DNA from: a virus
DNA length: 44,362 bases
Virus record (IMG/VR): IMGVR_UViG_3300027805_000023
Location: 1 to 44,362 of that record
Direction: 5' to 3' (one strand)
Below are positions 31,885 to 41,336 of this stretch, one piece after another. A model generated the notes under the pieces. The model did not search any database. It was not told the DNA's origin and saw nothing but the letters and a program-made list of their open reading frames with translations. Made by a program: the position numbers and the translations under genes. Each line of letters begins with the position of its first letter. The stretch's first letter is position 1.

Positions 31885-33894
31885 TTATCCTCCTGTCGTT
31901 CCTGTGGTAGTTTTAGTCTTGGTATCTGTCTTATATTCTTTTCCTGTATTAGGAGATTTTCCTTCATATGCAGGATAACGTGTAAAGCCAATAGATAAAC
32001 GGGTTAACATAGGTACCATATTTTGATCAAAAATTCTATGAGTTACGCTTATTGAAGAAACTGAACCAAATAAACGCATGTTCTCGTTCAAAAATAACCA
32101 TACAGGTACTTTTGTAGTGTAGCCTATGTCTGCTGTAAGCTGTGTGCTCCCCTTCTCTAATAGTAGAGAGTTTGGTAGAGGGTCTCCTGTTAAAACGCGG
32201 TATAGAAACTCAATGTCATACTCTGTTCCTCGTGTTAATATACCATCCATCTCATATCCCTCTAAAAGTCTGCCATAGGCTGCAGGAACAGAGATGTTGC
32301 TTCTCATAACATCTTCTTGTGTGTAACGGTTTGCAGCACTATTGCGTATTAATTGTAAATAACTCATATCAGGTATTCTATTAATTAGCAAGTCAAAGCT
32401 AAAAGTTTGACTTCCAGCAAGAAGGATGCTCTTATCCTTAGATCCATAGGTCCAGTCAACCCCTGAATTATCAGAGTTTTCATAGGTAATCATCTCTGGG
32501 TTGTACATAAACCTAAAGCCCCATTGCAGAGCATTACCGGTTTTAGTTTTTTTAGATATTTTTTCAATATTCATTACTTTAGCAGTAATAGCGTCTTGAA
32601 AAATGCGACCACGTTCAGGTCTTGTTCCTAGATAGGTTTCTACTATGTTTCTAAAAGCACTGGGATCAAGCTCTGACCCATCAGAACTAAAGAAAGTATT
32701 CGTATTGATTCCAATCCTATTAGGGTAGGATACTCCTCTAGCATCTATATGTGGGGGAGGGTTCCATCTTAGTGCGTCTGTAGGTTGCGTTGGACGAACA
32801 ATTATAGCGCTTTCTTCGTCAGGAGTTGTACTCCCTGAAGGATCATCTACCTCTGCCCCACAGTTTCCTAGTTTTGCTGAAACAATTCCTTCAAGAATTT
32901 TTTCTAGGGAGGGGTTCATATAATATCCATTAGTGCCTGTTACATCAGTTGTGCCATTCTTTGCCGCAGACACTTCTACAGGTTTACTATATGTTAAGTT
33001 GCCGTCTTTATCTGCAAATATTCTTTGATACCTAATTACTGTTTTGCCTTTATAGGTTCCAGAAGTTGCTTTATAAACAAACCATTTTACTCCTGTCCAA
33101 ACTCTCTTTTTATCTTTAGTGCAGGTGTCGTACGCATAGCTGTAGGTAAAGTTATAGTAGTCACTAGTAGCTGGAAAAGTTGCGCCTCTAGCAGCTAACG
33201 CACCAGTAAAACCATTAGACGGATTGTTTTGAACAACACCGTCGGTACAGTTAATTCCTGGTTTCATGCCTGAAATCATTGCGTTAGTAATAGTTACTTG
33301 ATTTGCTGATGGGTGTGGAGTGGCCCCAGAAGGTGTTTGATAATTCTGTGGCATTACCTTTGCTGTAACTGTAAAAGCTGGACCCATTTTAAAGCTTTTT
33401 TTAATTATAGAATATATTGTGCTGTAGCCAGTTCCTGCAGACGCAGTGCCTGCCACAAGACCTGGGTATGAGGACGGTTGGAAGAATGTGTTTCCTGAGT
33501 TATGTGTGGCAGTGCTTAACTGTTTTGTATTTGTAGCGTCTACTGGTGTAAACTTTACATCAGTTATACAATCATCATTTAAAAAGTAGATACCATTAAA
33601 GGTAGGTGAATCTGTTACCTTTAAATAAAACTTAACTAAGTAGGTTATAGCAAAGTCTTTTTTTACCTTAATTGTTGTGGCATAAGGGGCTGACTCTGTA
33701 GCTGGTCCGGTATATACTACATTGCCACTTGGCGTTTCACGCGTTTCTTTATGAGACCACTCACCGTTAAGAAAAGAAGGGTCCTCATATAGGCTGGCGT
33801 ACAGGTCCAGTGTAGCTGTACCACCAGTGTTAGTAAGATATGTCTTATAGTCAGTGTATGCTGAGACTGTGTAAAAGTATTCATATGTTGGCAT
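31885..33894 (-). CDS. large baseplate/tail protein with C-terminal CIS-tube-like domain
   Basis: 669 residues. The N-terminal 380 residues are beta-rich, Thr/Tyr-rich and unlike any family I know. The C-terminal 230 residues read GFRFMYNPEMITYENS, QTFSFDLLINRIPDMSYLQL, RLLEGYEMDGILTRGTEYD and PVWLFLNENMRLFGSVSS. This order resembles the CIS-tube/LysM-linked baseplate proteins of contractile injection systems. It sits between tape measure and LysM gene, agreeing with a tube-initiation or hub-linking role. It overlaps the tape measure by one base (TAATG). Confidence 0.5.
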   Translation of the reverse strand: MPTYEYFYTVSAYTDYKTYLTNTGGTATLDLYASLYEDPSFLNGEWSHKETRETPSGNVVYTGPATESAPYATTIKVKKDFAITYLVKFYLKVTDSPTFNGIYFLNDDCITDVKFTPVDATNTKQLSTATHNSGNTFFQPSSYPGLVAGTASAGTGYSTIYSIIKKSFKMGPAFTVTAKVMPQNYQTPSGATPHPSANQVTITNAMISGMKPGINCTDGVVQNNPSNGFTGALAARGATFPATSDYYNFTYSYAYDTCTKDKKRVWTGVKWFVYKATSGTYKGKTVIRYQRIFADKDGNLTYSKPVEVSAAKNGTTDVTGTNGYYMNPSLEKILEGIVSAKLGNCGAEVDDPSGSTTPDEESAIIVRPTQPTDALRWNPPPHIDARGVSYPNRIGINTNTFFSSDGSELDPSAFRNIVETYLGTRPERGRIFQDAITAKVMNIEKISKKTKTGNALQWGFRFMYNPEMITYENSDNSGVDWTYGSKDKSILLAGSQTFSFDLLINRIPDMSYLQLIRNSAANRYTQEDVMRSNISVPAAYGRLLEGYEMDGILTRGTEYDIEFLYRVLTGDPLPNSLLLEKGSTQLTADIGYTTKVPVWLFLNENMRLFGSVSSISVTHRIFDQNMVPMLTRLSIGFTRYPAYEGKSPNTGKEYKTDTKTKTTTGTTGG

Positions 33895-36752
33895 TATAGG
33901 CTGCTCGCAATCTTCTTAAACTCTGCATCTTTTTTAAGTCTTTCCCCTACAAGTCGCACAAGACGTTCGGCTTCTACTGGGCTAGCACTTGCTATAGATA
34001 CTTTCATATCTAGGTTAATTGTAACATTAGAATTGGCTGTCATCGTACTACCACTAGAACTACGACGACCCATAGTAGCGTGGTTTGAAGCAACTCCGAT
34101 GTTCATAGAATCATTGCCACCACCTACTCCAACCGCCTTAGCCATAACATCTGCCTCAGCCAAGTGCTTAGTAAACGCTCCATTAGTGTACGCAGACCAA
34201 GCTTTAAAGCTAGTTCCTTGGTTACTTTTCTTCCAAGCAGCTTCAATATTAAATGTTGGGTCCTTAAGACGAGAGGCGTCACGATATGGATCGTTGTAGT
34301 CTTTCCACTTCTTTAACGAACGAATCTGAAACAGACCTATACTTGGACCCCATTTTTCATCCTGTAAGCTTACATCGCCCTTCGCATCAGAACGACCACC
34401 GGATTCAGCAATAGCAATAGCATAGGCTGTCTTAAGAGACTTTCCACTAAAGCCACCCCTAGCAATCATACTCATTACTTGTTTTTTATTCTTAGTTGGC
34501 TTACCCTTATAGTTATCAGGAATAGCTCCAAATGCATTAAGCTCTTCTTTAGAGTAGTGCTTAGTAAGATCGTTATAAGAGATACCGCCAAAGTCAGCAC
34601 TGTTTTGTAAAAAGCTGTCCAAACTGTTTGGTGAAAATACATCGGTTAGTGAGTTGTACTCATCAAACAGCATGCTTCCTACCTGTGTAGCTTTACCTCT
34701 AGAATTAAGTCCTGCAAGAATAGGAATCTTTGCGTTTGCCAACCAAGCTTCGGGGTCTACACGAACACCTGTTTTTGTTGCAATTTCAAAGTGAAGGTGT
34801 GCAGCTGTTGAGTTTCCACGACCAGGATCTTTAGGACCACCACCGGATAAACCAATGACGTCTCCCTTTTTAATTTTTTGATTAGTGCTTACACTGATGC
34901 GACGAAGGTGGCAGTACCTAGAGCTGCTTCCGTCAGGATGTCTGAGAAGAACATAGTTACCCCAACCAGTAGGTTGACTTCCTGTCTTCTCTACAACACC
35001 ATCTGCTACCGCTTTAACCGGTGTTCCGGAGGGAACACCGTAGTCTGTACCTTTATGGTCTACGCTGATCTTTTGTCCAGATTCAGCAGCTTTTCTTGCA
35101 GCGTCCGGTCTAAGACCGAATCTAGATGTGATAGGTGTACCAGTAGGCACTGGGCTAGCAGCAGGACTTGGTGTTGCAGATTCTTGACCGGCACCTGTTC
35201 CAACGTTCATGCTATCGCCGCGCTCACCACCCTTACCCATTAGTTGACCTACTAGGTTAGAACCTCCACCAATAAGAGCTCCAATAACTGCGCCAGGAAG
35301 TCCACCTCCTATAAGAGCACCTGTTCCAGCACCCGCACCTGTGCTCATTAGTAGTGAGCCCCAGTCAAATCCTCCCTTAGCCTTGGCGCTCTTATACCCC
35401 ATGTACGCAGACACAGCTGTTCCTACAACAGGTACACCCTTCATAGCAGAAGCACCAAACTTTGTAAGAGCAGAAGTAGCTCCGGTTTTTGACATCAAAC
35501 CTGCAGCACCAGGAAGTCCACCGCCGCCTTTACGTAACATTGCGGCAGTCATTGCTGCGCTCATACCAGTACTAGCTATCTGACTTACACCTCCAGCTAC
35601 ACCACCAGCATTAGGGAATGTTTGTAGGATAGCTTTGAGATTCATAAGCCCATCATTAACAGGGCCAAGAACCTCTGCCATTTTGCTATAACCATCATTA
35701 AGAGATGCTGCTGCATTTAAGCTGGTGTTATAACCACCAACTAATCCTTTTTCTGTAGCAAGGAGTTTCTTTGCCTCACTTGTATTCATCTTATAATTAG
35801 AACGTAAAGGGCTGCTCTTATCTACACCCATTGCATCTAACATCTTGTTTGGGTCTTTGCTATTCATAGCAGAGCTAAACTTTTTGTCGCTTCCAGCGCT
35901 AGCGCGAGCAACAATACCAGACGCTAAAAAGTTAAATAGGTCTGGGTCTCCTTCTGAAATTTGTTGAAGTGTAATGTTAGACTTGCTTCGTGGAGCATAC
36001 ACCATAGCAGCTTCAGCTTTAGTAAGCTTTTGTCCACGGAACATAAACTGATAAACTTTATTAATGAGTTGATCAGTTTTTTTAATTTCACCGTTAGAAT
36101 CACGTAGTTGTATTCCCATACGAAGCATAGTCATGCCGTTAAGACCAGCTACTGCTCCTGCAGCTTGCTGATTGCTCATGCCGCTAAACGCGGTCATGCC
36201 CGCCATCTGGCTCATAATGTTATTGGCACCTCGTGTGCCTGCAGCCATACCGCTAGAAAATAGTGCGGCTTGAGCCATGGTAGGACCCATAGCGCTTGTA
36301 GCTCCGCCACCAACTAACTTGTTAGCTTGACGTATTGCTCCACGAGATCCGCCCTGCACACCGCTAAGCCCAGCAAAGGTATCTGCTGTCATACGTTGTG
36401 TAACAGCATCCATGGTGTTAGGAGCCATGGCAGTATAGGCAGCGCCTATAGCCATGATTCCCATACCTACTTTACCGGCAGGAGTACTAAACTTTCCAAG
36501 GCTCTTGGACATCTTTCCGCCAGAACCACCGCTAGCGGCATCGCCTACTTCTTTTGCGGTGTCTTTTGTTTCGTCAAGAGTTTTGCCCCAGTCCTTAGCG
36601 ATCTTTTCTACAAGTTTTTCAACTTCCTTAAAGACCTTAAGCATCTCTTTAGGCAGCTCATCAAAGTCTTTTTCGCCCATGGCTCTTACAGCACCCTCTA
36701 CTCCAAGAAAGGGATTACCTCTGTCGTCAGGAGTTACTGAGTGTTGGGACAT
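33894..36752 (-). CDS. tape measure protein with M23 endopeptidase and lytic transglycosylase-like domains
   Basis: 952 residues. Helical and glycine/alanine-rich regions (about 1-510) form the tape. Residues about 540-680 are an M23 peptidase (SRFGLRPD, DHKGTDYG with His566/Asp570, HLHFE with His652/His654). Residues about 770-880 resemble a soluble lytic transglycosylase (AIAESGG with Glu783, SIGLFQI at 804-810). The tape sets tail length and can degrade peptidoglycan during genome entry. The two enzyme domains lie between two DSMN[V/I]G repeats (513, 881). The C-terminus is a beta/helical tail. Confidence 0.85.
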   Translation of the reverse strand: MSQHSVTPDDRGNPFLGVEGAVRAMGEKDFDELPKEMLKVFKEVEKLVEKIAKDWGKTLDETKDTAKEVGDAASGGSGGKMSKSLGKFSTPAGKVGMGIMAIGAAYTAMAPNTMDAVTQRMTADTFAGLSGVQGGSRGAIRQANKLVGGGATSAMGPTMAQAALFSSGMAAGTRGANNIMSQMAGMTAFSGMSNQQAAGAVAGLNGMTMLRMGIQLRDSNGEIKKTDQLINKVYQFMFRGQKLTKAEAAMVYAPRSKSNITLQQISEGDPDLFNFLASGIVARASAGSDKKFSSAMNSKDPNKMLDAMGVDKSSPLRSNYKMNTSEAKKLLATEKGLVGGYNTSLNAAASLNDGYSKMAEVLGPVNDGLMNLKAILQTFPNAGGVAGGVSQIASTGMSAAMTAAMLRKGGGGLPGAAGLMSKTGATSALTKFGASAMKGVPVVGTAVSAYMGYKSAKAKGGFDWGSLLMSTGAGAGTGALIGGGLPGAVIGALIGGGSNLVGQLMGKGGERGDSMNVGTGAGQESATPSPAASPVPTGTPITSRFGLRPDAARKAAESGQKISVDHKGTDYGVPSGTPVKAVADGVVEKTGSQPTGWGNYVLLRHPDGSSSRYCHLRRISVSTNQKIKKGDVIGLSGGGPKDPGRGNSTAAHLHFEIATKTGVRVDPEAWLANAKIPILAGLNSRGKATQVGSMLFDEYNSLTDVFSPNSLDSFLQNSADFGGISYNDLTKHYSKEELNAFGAIPDNYKGKPTKNKKQVMSMIARGGFSGKSLKTAYAIAIAESGGRSDAKGDVSLQDEKWGPSIGLFQIRSLKKWKDYNDPYRDASRLKDPTFNIEAAWKKSNQGTSFKAWSAYTNGAFTKHLAEADVMAKAVGVGGGNDSMNIGVASNHATMGRRSSSGSTMTANSNVTINLDMKVSIASASPVEAERLVRLVGERLKKDAEFKKIASSL

Positions 36753-36756
36753 TTAA

Positions 36757-36918
36757 TCACCGCCTTAGTTTATTTAGTACCTTCTGTAACCAATTAATTC
36801 GTTCTCTAGGTGATAAAGAACGAATTTCTGTTAACGTCCAACCTTCATAGTTCTGACTTAGTAAGTCATACATTTCAGTTAGAGTTTCATAATCAATCTC
36901 AGTCTCGAAATAGATCCG
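36757..36918 (-). CDS. probable frameshift extension of the tail chaperone (or a separate small gene)
   Basis: A frame free of stops from 36918 to the TGA at 36757 overlaps the end of the 274-residue gene by about 20 bases. Its product continues through IDYETLTEMYDLLSQNYEG, ending LQKVLNKLRR. No ribosome binding site precedes the only ATG (36873, 38 residues). The overlap requires a +1 (or -2) shift near the TTT-CGA-GAC-TGA end. Tail chaperone genes commonly use a programmed frameshift just before the tape measure, and position agrees. The fused form and its signal are inferred. Confidence 0.55.
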   Translation of the reverse strand, partial: RIYFETEIDYETLTEMYDLLSQNYEGWTLTEIRSLSPRERINWLQKVLNKLRR

Positions 36919-37723
36919 CTAATGATAGCGGAAGCGGCACCTCCTGGCCGCAAGACTGACATTCTTTCTTTAGTGCTCCTAATTGTGGACCCGGGTTGCG
37001 GTCTGCGATTTCCTTTAAAATAGTTCTGCGATCAAGCATACCTAAATTTCTAACTACTTCTGGTCCAACTACGGTCATACCATTAACTTCTAGAACACAG
37101 TTCTTTAACATAATAGTATCTAGTTCTGCAGAGGTTTTATTTGTTGATTCAATAATAGCCTTCTGTGTAGAACCTTTAGGTAACGTTACCAAAACTTTGC
37201 CGATTTTACAATCTACTGTAAACTCAGCGTCTCCATCAAGACGTTTAATCTCGATGTCTTTAGAAAGGTCTACAGTAAAAGTCTGCACTTCCTCGCAGTG
37301 AGGGCACAGTCCAGGACCTAACTTAATTTCATTACCAAAAGTAGCGCACCTAATAGCTAGGATTAACATCTCTCGGTCCCCAGCAAATAAAGAATCAAGT
37401 AGTTCTTTGGTAGCTGTTTCTTCTCCAATTTTAACAGTAGCTCGTTCTAAGATATAAAGTAGACCTTTAGCAGCATCAGGAATTTTAGAGATTGCCTCTT
37501 CATCTACTCCTGTAAGCTCTCTAATTTCTGCTTTAGAAATAAGACCGTTAAACGGATCAAACAAACCGCCAGGAAGATCTACATCTGTAGCAGGAGGCAA
37601 GGTTACTGGCGGCTTTACCGCTCTCACCATTGCCTCCTGATCAGACAATTCTGTAGCTTGCTTAGCTAACTTGTTTGCTAGTTCAGGGTTTGTATGCGAA
37701 TTTATAACTGTATCAGTGTTCAT
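36899..37723 (-). CDS. tail assembly chaperone (T4 gp26-like), zinc-containing
   Basis: 274 residues; AAGGA before the ATG. An acidic/proline N-terminus (about 35-60) leads to helices with TATKELLDSLFAGDREMLIL. It has a CPHC pair at about 139-142 and a CQSC pair near the C-terminus (about 255-258), a probable zinc-ribbon, and an LSLADLFRD end. This matches the T4 baseplate/gp26-like chaperone family found between tube and tape measure. Probably it coats the tape measure during assembly. An extended, frameshifted form is likely. Confidence 0.6.
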   Translation of the reverse strand: MNTDTVINSHTNPELANKLAKQATELSDQEAMVRAVKPPVTLPPATDVDLPGGLFDPFNGLISKAEIRELTGVDEEAISKIPDAAKGLLYILERATVKIGEETATKELLDSLFAGDREMLILAIRCATFGNEIKLGPGLCPHCEEVQTFTVDLSKDIEIKRLDGDAEFTVDCKIGKVLVTLPKGSTQKAIIESTNKTSAELDTIMLKNCVLEVNGMTVVGPEVVRNLGMLDRRTILKEIADRNPGPQLGALKKECQSCGQEVPLPLSLADLFRD

Positions 37724-37745
37724 ATTGTTTCCTTATATGTAGTGG

Positions 37746-38384
37746 TTAGCGGAGCGTTTTTGCTGTGTTTGCCGCTGTTAGATCAGTAGCGTAGCTTACG
37801 TCAAATCCTTCATGTACAAGCTGCATTTCTTCAACCATAAGGCTGTTAGCTCCTGCATCTAGGTTGCTGTAGGCTAGTGATGTAATCCATGCGTTGTAAA
37901 CCTTAAAGCGCAAAGATGTGTGCTGCTCGTATGGAGTTGCTGCATCTTGAGTAGTTGATCCAGAACCCTTATAACCGGCTGGGTTTGGGTGGCTTAGTAC
38001 CTGGATGTCTAGGTTACAACGGAAGTTTGCTCCAATGCCGCTAGTGGCAGAAGGAGTCATTACTGCAAACAAACGCTTCATCCAAAGAGGATTACCCTCT
38101 TGTCCAAGCATTACGCCCTTTGATAGGCTGATTGGAGTGAAGGAGGACTGTCCAGGGATCTGGTGCATGTTTGTATTGTATCCGCCTTCACGGTATGCAA
38201 TAGACTCTGTGTTGACACTTAGTCCAGACAATGATACGAAGCCCATTGTTCCAAACCCACCTTTCCAACCAGCAGTTGTGGTAGCACCTGCTGTAGGTGT
38301 GAAGGTAACAAGGAACTTAAAATTACGAACTGGATCCGTAATTATGTTACCATTCTGAATTTCATTACTTAGTGTACTTGTCAT
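37746..38384 (-). CDS. tail tube protein (T4 gp19 family)
   Basis: 212 residues; GGAG before the ATG. DPVRNFKFLVTF at the N-terminus, then GFVSLSGLSVNTESIAYREG and GGYNTNMHQIPGQ, are the signature of the gp19/T4-like tube family. It forms the rigid inner tube of the contractile tail. It directly follows the sheath gene with a 15-base gap, the standard order. Confidence 0.9.
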   Translation of the reverse strand: MTSTLSNEIQNGNIITDPVRNFKFLVTFTPTAGATTTAGWKGGFGTMGFVSLSGLSVNTESIAYREGGYNTNMHQIPGQSSFTPISLSKGVMLGQEGNPLWMKRLFAVMTPSATSGIGANFRCNLDIQVLSHPNPAGYKGSGSTTQDAATPYEQHTSLRFKVYNAWITSLAYSNLDAGANSLMVEEMQLVHEGFDVSYATDLTAANTAKTLR

Positions 38385-38399
38385 TTTTATTTATCTCCT

Positions 38400-40166
38400 T
38401 TACGCTGTTGCGTTTCCTGTTAGTTGTCCAATTCTGATGACAACAAACTCTGCTGGGTATTGTAAGGCTACGCCTATTTCAATATTTACTCGACCATTTT
38501 GAATATCTGACCAAGTAGTTGTAGTCTCATCAACCTTTATAAAATAAGCTTGGTCTGGAGAGTTGCCTCGAAGACCACCCTGTTGCCAGTAGTTAAGAAG
38601 GAAGTTTCCAATTCCTGTCTTTAGGCTGTTCCATAAAAGAGAATCGTTATTCTCAAATACAGCGAATGCGCTAAGATCTTTAGCTTGCTTTTCGATGAAT
38701 GTCAAAGAACGACGTACGTTGATGTAACGGTTACCAGGTGAGTTGTCCATTGTGCGTCCTCCCATAACAACAATTCCAGCGCCAGGGACGTTACGAATTG
38801 CGTTGATTGGGTCGGAGTATGTGTTAATATCATCAAGCTCTGCGTTAGTAAACAAGTGCTCAGTAGAGACTGCAAGAGCAATCTTGTTACCTAGACCCGC
38901 TGGAGTCTTGAATACTCCACGGCTCTTATCTGTAGCTAAGTATTGACCAACCATCGCAGCACCAGGTGCCTGAAGACGAACTGCTCCAGGGATCTTATTG
39001 CCGTCTGGGATGTTAACCCATGGGTAATAAGCAGCTGAAATGTTTCCAGTTGTAGATCCTGCAGCAATTGCCATAGTAGCTGTTACTTGAGCCTTAGCTG
39101 CTGTAACAGAAAGACCTGAAGGAGTATCTACAACAACAAATGCGTCATCACGTGATGCTGCATAAATCATAGCATCTCCATGAATCTGAGATGTTAGTGT
39201 TGATGTAGCTGCGTATGGTGCATCAGCTGCGTAGATAACTAGTGGATTTTGAACTGAATCAAATGATTCCCAAGCAGCAGAGTAATCTGCACGTACAAGA
39301 GCGGCACCGTCAGCACCACCAGTAAACGCAGTAGCTGCAGTGGCTGCAGTGTATGGCGTAGCTGTAGTAGAGATTCCTGATGCAGATACTCGTACAAGAC
39401 TTGATGTTGTATCAATTACAGACTTGAAATAGTACTTATCGGTTGAATCCATACTTAGATCTGTAAATGATTCTACTAGGTTTGTTGCTGAACCTACTGT
39501 GTAGTAGATGTTTAGACCAAAGCGGCCTGCAACACCTGCTGGTACTACCTGTGCTGAGTATGCAGTAGACCATGTTCCAGCGTTGATAGCGTTAAGTGTA
39601 AATACAGGTGTAGCAGTGATTGTAACTGTAGCTGTAGCTGTAGCGCCTGTTACGGCAGTACCGGTTGCAGCATTTGTTACTGTGAACTGTGTTGATGTTG
39701 CAGATGCAATAGTCACACCTGTTAGGTTAAATGTAGATGTGCTAAGACCTGTAATAGTTACTGTCTGTCCAGAAGCAAATGTATTTGCAGCTGTGTATGT
39801 AACAGTACCTGATGCTGCAGATGCTGCAGTAACAGTTGCTGTAAGTGTGGTAGTTGATGCTGCTTGGTTAATGAATGTGATGGTTCCTGGAAGTGCTCCA
39901 GCACCAGTGACACGACGTACGACCAATGATCCTCCGCCATTTGCGAAGAAATTGTATGCAGCCCATGTTAATGGGTAGGTGTCGTTTAATCCGCCAAATG
40001 TCTTCACGAAGTCTCCCCAAGACTGAACCAATTGAGGATCAGTTGCGTTACCCCTAGAAAGGGCACCAGCCATTGCACCTACTGATGCACTGGTATCTGG
40101 TAGTGAGACTTGCTGTGGAAGAGACACTTCTTGGACATAGACGCCTGGGCGACTGAATGTTGCCAT
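38400..40166 (-). CDS. contractile tail sheath protein with inserted beta domain
   Basis: 588 residues; AAAGGAG before the ATG. The start FSRPGVYVQEV, then FVKTFGG and SLVVRRV, and late motifs RNVPGAGIVVMGGRT, RYINVRRSLTFIE and FVVIRIGQLTG define the sheath family. An extra domain at about 107-182 (TVTITGLSTSTFNLTGVTIA, FTVTNAATGT) interrupts it and is similar to a segment inserted in the J protein. The sheath contracts to drive the tube through the host envelope. Confidence 0.92.
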   Translation of the reverse strand: MATFSRPGVYVQEVSLPQQVSLPDTSASVGAMAGALSRGNATDPQLVQSWGDFVKTFGGLNDTYPLTWAAYNFFANGGGSLVVRRVTGAGALPGTITFINQAASTTTLTATVTAASAASGTVTYTAANTFASGQTVTITGLSTSTFNLTGVTIASATSTQFTVTNAATGTAVTGATATATVTITATPVFTLNAINAGTWSTAYSAQVVPAGVAGRFGLNIYYTVGSATNLVESFTDLSMDSTDKYYFKSVIDTTSSLVRVSASGISTTATPYTAATAATAFTGGADGAALVRADYSAAWESFDSVQNPLVIYAADAPYAATSTLTSQIHGDAMIYAASRDDAFVVVDTPSGLSVTAAKAQVTATMAIAAGSTTGNISAAYYPWVNIPDGNKIPGAVRLQAPGAAMVGQYLATDKSRGVFKTPAGLGNKIALAVSTEHLFTNAELDDINTYSDPINAIRNVPGAGIVVMGGRTMDNSPGNRYINVRRSLTFIEKQAKDLSAFAVFENNDSLLWNSLKTGIGNFLLNYWQQGGLRGNSPDQAYFIKVDETTTTWSDIQNGRVNIEIGVALQYPAEFVVIRIGQLTGNATA

Positions 40167-40218
40167 TTAGTTTTACTCCTTTAGGTTAGGTTATTTTCTT
40201 AAAGTAACGGGATTGTAG

Positions 40219-40830
40219 TTAGTTTGTGGGGGTAGTAAACGAGGTTGTTTGCCACGTTAGTTCGATATTAGGGTCTGTTAGTACCTGGTAAGCTGGGACG
40301 AACTCATCGGTAAATACTTCTGCACTTACACGAAGATTGTAGACATTGCTAAAAAGGCGCTTACCGCCCTCATTAGTATCTCTTTTTGAAAACCCTAGGA
40401 GATCCATACGACGCCATGTGCTATCTTCTGGGATCCAGAGTTGTCCAAATCTGTACGGTATTCTTACTGGGCTTAGCATAGCAGATAATATCTGTCTATC
40501 GTGCCGCGGTTGACGAGACCAAGTAGATACCTGATAATATAAATCTAAAGGTATAGGCATGTTTACCATCTTTTTAGCATTGCCAGTTTGGGTTGTGTTA
40601 ATACCTTCAGGCGTGTAGGTAAGTGGCACGTAACCTCTGTGGGCACGCTCACGGTCCTCTGATACGCCGATCAAATCAATAGTGATATAAGGGTAGGTTT
40701 GATTACGGACATCTTTATCAGGGTGTCCATAGAACACAGGCACTGGGCGTGCAGCGCTTCCTCGGTCAGAGACTGTCAACCCACTAAGGCGACTTTTTAA
40801 TGCGGCATCCTCATTAATAAAAATAGACAT
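40219..40830 (-). CDS. putative tail terminator or neck protein
   Basis: 203 residues. PVFYGHPDKDVRNQTYPYIT, LIGVSEDRERAHRGYVPLTY and NVYNLRVSAEVFTDEFVPAY suggest a beta-sandwich tail-end protein like gp15/tail terminators of myoviruses. It sits directly upstream of the sheath gene, where neck and tail-completion genes are usual. Weak ribosome binding site. Assignment rests on gene order and size. Confidence 0.5.
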   Translation of the reverse strand: MSIFINEDAALKSRLSGLTVSDRGSAARPVPVFYGHPDKDVRNQTYPYITIDLIGVSEDRERAHRGYVPLTYTPEGINTTQTGNAKKMVNMPIPLDLYYQVSTWSRQPRHDRQILSAMLSPVRIPYRFGQLWIPEDSTWRRMDLLGFSKRDTNEGGKRLFSNVYNLRVSAEVFTDEFVPAYQVLTDPNIELTWQTTSFTTPTN

Positions 40831-40832
40831 GG

Positions 40833-41108
40833 TTATTTACCGTTCCTATCTATCATAAAGGAACGAATAGCTGGGGATAGGGGTGTGTCTGGAGTACCAT
40901 TCTCAATGTCCATAACACGGTCATCAGAATAGGTGATTACATGCCCGCCATCTTTATAGCGCATGTTAATATTGTTTACAGCCTCTGGTGTCCAGTTAGG
41001 CATACGTGAAGCATAACTACGTAGGAGCTGCTGATAGGAATCAGTTAGCTGCTCCTCTTGCTTGCGTACAGCGTACAACATCATTGCTTTCCATGAGGCC
41101 TTACCCAT
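40833..41108 (-). CDS. putative neck or tail completion protein
   Basis: 91 residues from the ATG at 41108, which overlaps the upstream stop by 8 bases. MGKASWKAMMLYAVRKQEEQ begins a helical stretch, followed by SRMPNWTPEAVNNINMRYKD and a beta end. It resembles small head-tail connectors in size and place, but no defined family is recognised. Confidence 0.45.
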   Translation of the reverse strand: MGKASWKAMMLYAVRKQEEQLTDSYQQLLRSYASRMPNWTPEAVNNINMRYKDGGHVITYSDDRVMDIENGTPDTPLSPAIRSFMIDRNGK

Positions 41109-41262
41109 TTTTTGTGAGCCACTTCGCAATGATATATCCTGCAACTAAACTTCCAACGACTTTCTTACCGCCGTTTTTATTTAGGTTGGAAACACCACGA
41201 ACGAACTCAACTTTGTCGGCATCCGTTTCTTCACGCAGGATGCGATTAGTAAGGTTAATCAT
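41101..41262 (-). CDS. small membrane-associated protein, 53 residues
   Basis: From the ATG at 41262 with GGAGG 5 bases upstream. The charged N-terminus (TNRILREETDADKVEFV) is followed by one hydrophobic segment near the C-terminus (KVVGSLVAGYIIAKWLTKNG). It starts a transcript region after a strong terminator. The leader carries a CCAGA-GAAA-TCTGG hairpin with a GNRA-type loop (41303-41316). Function unknown. Confidence 0.5.
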   Translation of the reverse strand: MINLTNRILREETDADKVEFVRGVSNLNKNGGKKVVGSLVAGYIIAKWLTKNG

Positions 41263-41302
41263 AAATCCTCCAATAGAGGTGCAAGGGTGTAGCTGCAGGG
41301 TT

Positions 41303-41316
41303 CCAGATTTCTCTGG
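41303..41316 (-). promoter_or_regulatory. GNRA-loop hairpin in the leader of the 41262 gene
   Basis: On the minus strand CCAGA-GAAA-TCTGG forms a 5-bp stem with a GAAA tetraloop, in a 74-base leader between terminator and start. It could stabilise mRNA or bind a protein. No promoter with good -35 and -10 boxes is visible in this leader. Confidence 0.35.
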
Positions 41317-41336
41317 CGTCATAGGATATCATAAAT

